A stretch of 13,033 nucleotides of DNA from an uncultured Collinsella sp. GTDB lineage: Bacteria; Actinomycetota; Coriobacteriia; Coriobacteriales; Coriobacteriaceae. Positions 11,969 through 13,033 of the stretch are shown here, in pieces; the first letter of the stretch is position 1, and each line of letters begins with the position of its first letter. The stretch lies in contig USOG01000026.1 in NCBI GenBank assembly GCA_900556365.1, positions 1 through 13,033 of the forward strand, in the 5' to 3' direction. The notes under the pieces were generated by a model. The model was not told where the DNA came from. It did no database searches and was given only the letters and a program-made list of their open reading frames with translations. The position numbers and the translations under genes are program-made.

Positions 11969-12007
11969 AGCGGTTACGTGAGCGGGCAAACGCTCGCTTC
12001 GATAAAC

Positions 12008-13033
12008 CTAGGCGCGGTGCCAGTCGGTCAGGCAGGCATCGAGGGCGGCGATGAGCGCGTCCTTGTCCATGTGACGGCCGATGATGCACAGGCTCGTCAT
12101 GCGGTCGCCCGTCTCGTCGTCCCAAATCTGCATGATCTCGGGGTTCTCGTCGATGATCTTCTGCTTCTCGCCCTCGGGCGCAGAGTCAACGAACAGACCG
12201 TTCTCCATCAGGCGCATCTGGTGGCCGGCCTGCTCAAACATGTAACACATGTCCGGATCGCCGGTCTGCCACAGCGGACCCTTGACGCGGATGACCTCGT
12301 CGGGCCACTCCTGCTCAACAAAATCGGTGAACTTCTGCAGGTCAAACGGCTTGCGACGCGAGTACACAAAGGTCTCGATGTCGTACTCGAGCACCTCGGG
12401 GTCGTCGTGCTCCTCGGGATGCTCCATGGCCTCGATCCAGGCGGCGGAGTTGTAGGCGCGCATAAAGTCGAAGCGGCCGGTATCGAGCAGCTCCTCCATG
12501 GGGACCTCGCCGTTTTGAGCCTCGACAATCACGGCGTCCTTCTGCAGGCTGCGCACGATGGCCTTGAGCTCGGCGATCTGCTCAGGCGTGACGGTATCGG
12601 TCTTGTTGAGGATCAGCGTGGAGCAAAACTCGATTTGCTGGATGAGCAGGCTCTCGATGTCGTCCTCGTCGATATCTTCGGCCAGCAGGTCGCGGCCGCC
12701 GTTGAACTCATCGTACATGCGGGCGCAGTCGACCACGGCCACGATGTTGTCGAGCGCGAGCTTGGGCTCGCCGCCCACCTTGGCCTCGTCGCAGAAGCTC
12801 GAGATGGTGTAGGCGATGGGGATGGGCTCGCAAATACCGGAGGCCTCGATGATGATGTAGTCGAACTTGCCCGAATCGGCAATGCCCTGCAGCTGGTTGG
12901 CCAGGTCGTCCGAAAGCGTGCAGCAGATGCAGCCGTTGGTGAGCGGGATGAGGTCGTCGGTCTCGGAAAGGCCGCCGTCGGCGATAAGGCTGGCGTCGAC
13001 GTTGATCTCGCCGATATCGTTGACGATTACGGC
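12008..13033 (-). CDS. COG0523/CobW-family metal-linked GTPase, N-terminus beyond the right edge
   Basis: The frame is open to the right edge, giving 341 residues without the start and Walker A. The visible order is AVIVNDIGEINVDASLI (switch region), the metal-binding signature LTNGCICCTL (CxCC), FDYIIIEASGICEP (Walker B region), then NIVAVVDCARMYDEF, the guanine-specificity motif ILNKTD, and a CobW C-terminal domain (YDIETFVYSRRKPFDLQKF...VIRVKGPLWQTGDPD...CYMFEQAG...DRMTSLCIIGRHMDKDALIAALDACL). The family (G3E GTPases) includes metal chaperones for zinc, cobalt and nickel enzymes. Which metal cannot be told, because the promoter, where a Zur or other metal-regulator site might be, is outside the window. 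The EASGICEP box is slightly different from the usual E-x-(S/T)-G-x-(A/D)-x-P. It ends 39 nt before a terminator, upstream of trmL on the same strand. Confidence 0.9.
   Translation of the reverse strand, partial: AVIVNDIGEINVDASLIADGGLSETDDLIPLTNGCICCTLSDDLANQLQGIADSGKFDYIIIEASGICEPIPIAYTISSFCDEAKVGGEPKLALDNIVAVVDCARMYDEFNGGRDLLAEDIDEDDIESLLIQQIEFCSTLILNKTDTVTPEQIAELKAIVRSLQKDAVIVEAQNGEVPMEELLDTGRFDFMRAYNSAAWIEAMEHPEEHDDPEVLEYDIETFVYSRRKPFDLQKFTDFVEQEWPDEVIRVKGPLWQTGDPDMCYMFEQAGHQMRLMENGLFVDSAPEGEKQKIIDENPEIMQIWDDETGDRMTSLCIIGRHMDKDALIAALDACLTDWHRA

Overview
The window looks like chromosome of a GC-rich, Gram-positive-type gut bacterium, most likely a Coriobacteriia member such as Collinsella. 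This rests on high-GC codon use, strong AAGGAG/GAGGAG ribosome binding sites, the gene content, and my memory of GGGAC-type hairpin repeats in those genomes. It is an inference from style, not from a marker gene.

Layout. (1) 1-664: the end of an IS30-family insertion sequence, with the 5' part of its transposase on the minus strand, running off the left edge. It has cut a MATE-family efflux gene (minus, host part 665-1033). (2) 1034-2116: a 27-bp-periodic GACTAGTC repeat, then rlmA (23S rRNA methyltransferase), a hairpin repeat and a terminator. (3) 2153-3700: a small four-helix membrane protein (minus), a 47-residue small membrane protein that is easy to miss (plus), and rsmJ (16S rRNA methyltransferase, plus). 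(4) 3749-4672: a 100-residue Cys/His-rich protein (minus) and a GNAT acetyltransferase (plus), whose likely promoters face each other, then a terminator. (5) 4917-6920: a TetM/EF-G-like ribosomal GTPase whose domain IV tip differs from the resistance proteins. (6) 7014-11283: a same-strand run of an AAA ATPase, a RimJ/RimL-type acetyltransferase and a UvrA-like tandem ABC ATPase lacking the UvrB-binding insert. (7) 11313-13033: on the minus strand, a COG0523/CobW metal GTPase (partial, off the right edge), a terminator, and trmL (tRNA wobble 2'-O-methyltransferase).

Many genes here act on the translation machinery (rlmA, rsmJ, trmL, the ribosomal GTPase, possibly the RimJ/L-type acetylase). 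They lie on both strands with their own promoters, so this is a neighbourhood rather than one operon. Nothing here is clearly a defence island, prophage, CRISPR array or biosynthetic cluster.

The most unusual feature is not a gene. It is a family of short hairpins containing GGGAC, of which four near-identical copies and one looser relative start within 3 nt of a stop codon. A further GGGAC-type inverted repeat sits in a promoter region. No intergenic gap exceeds 300 bases.
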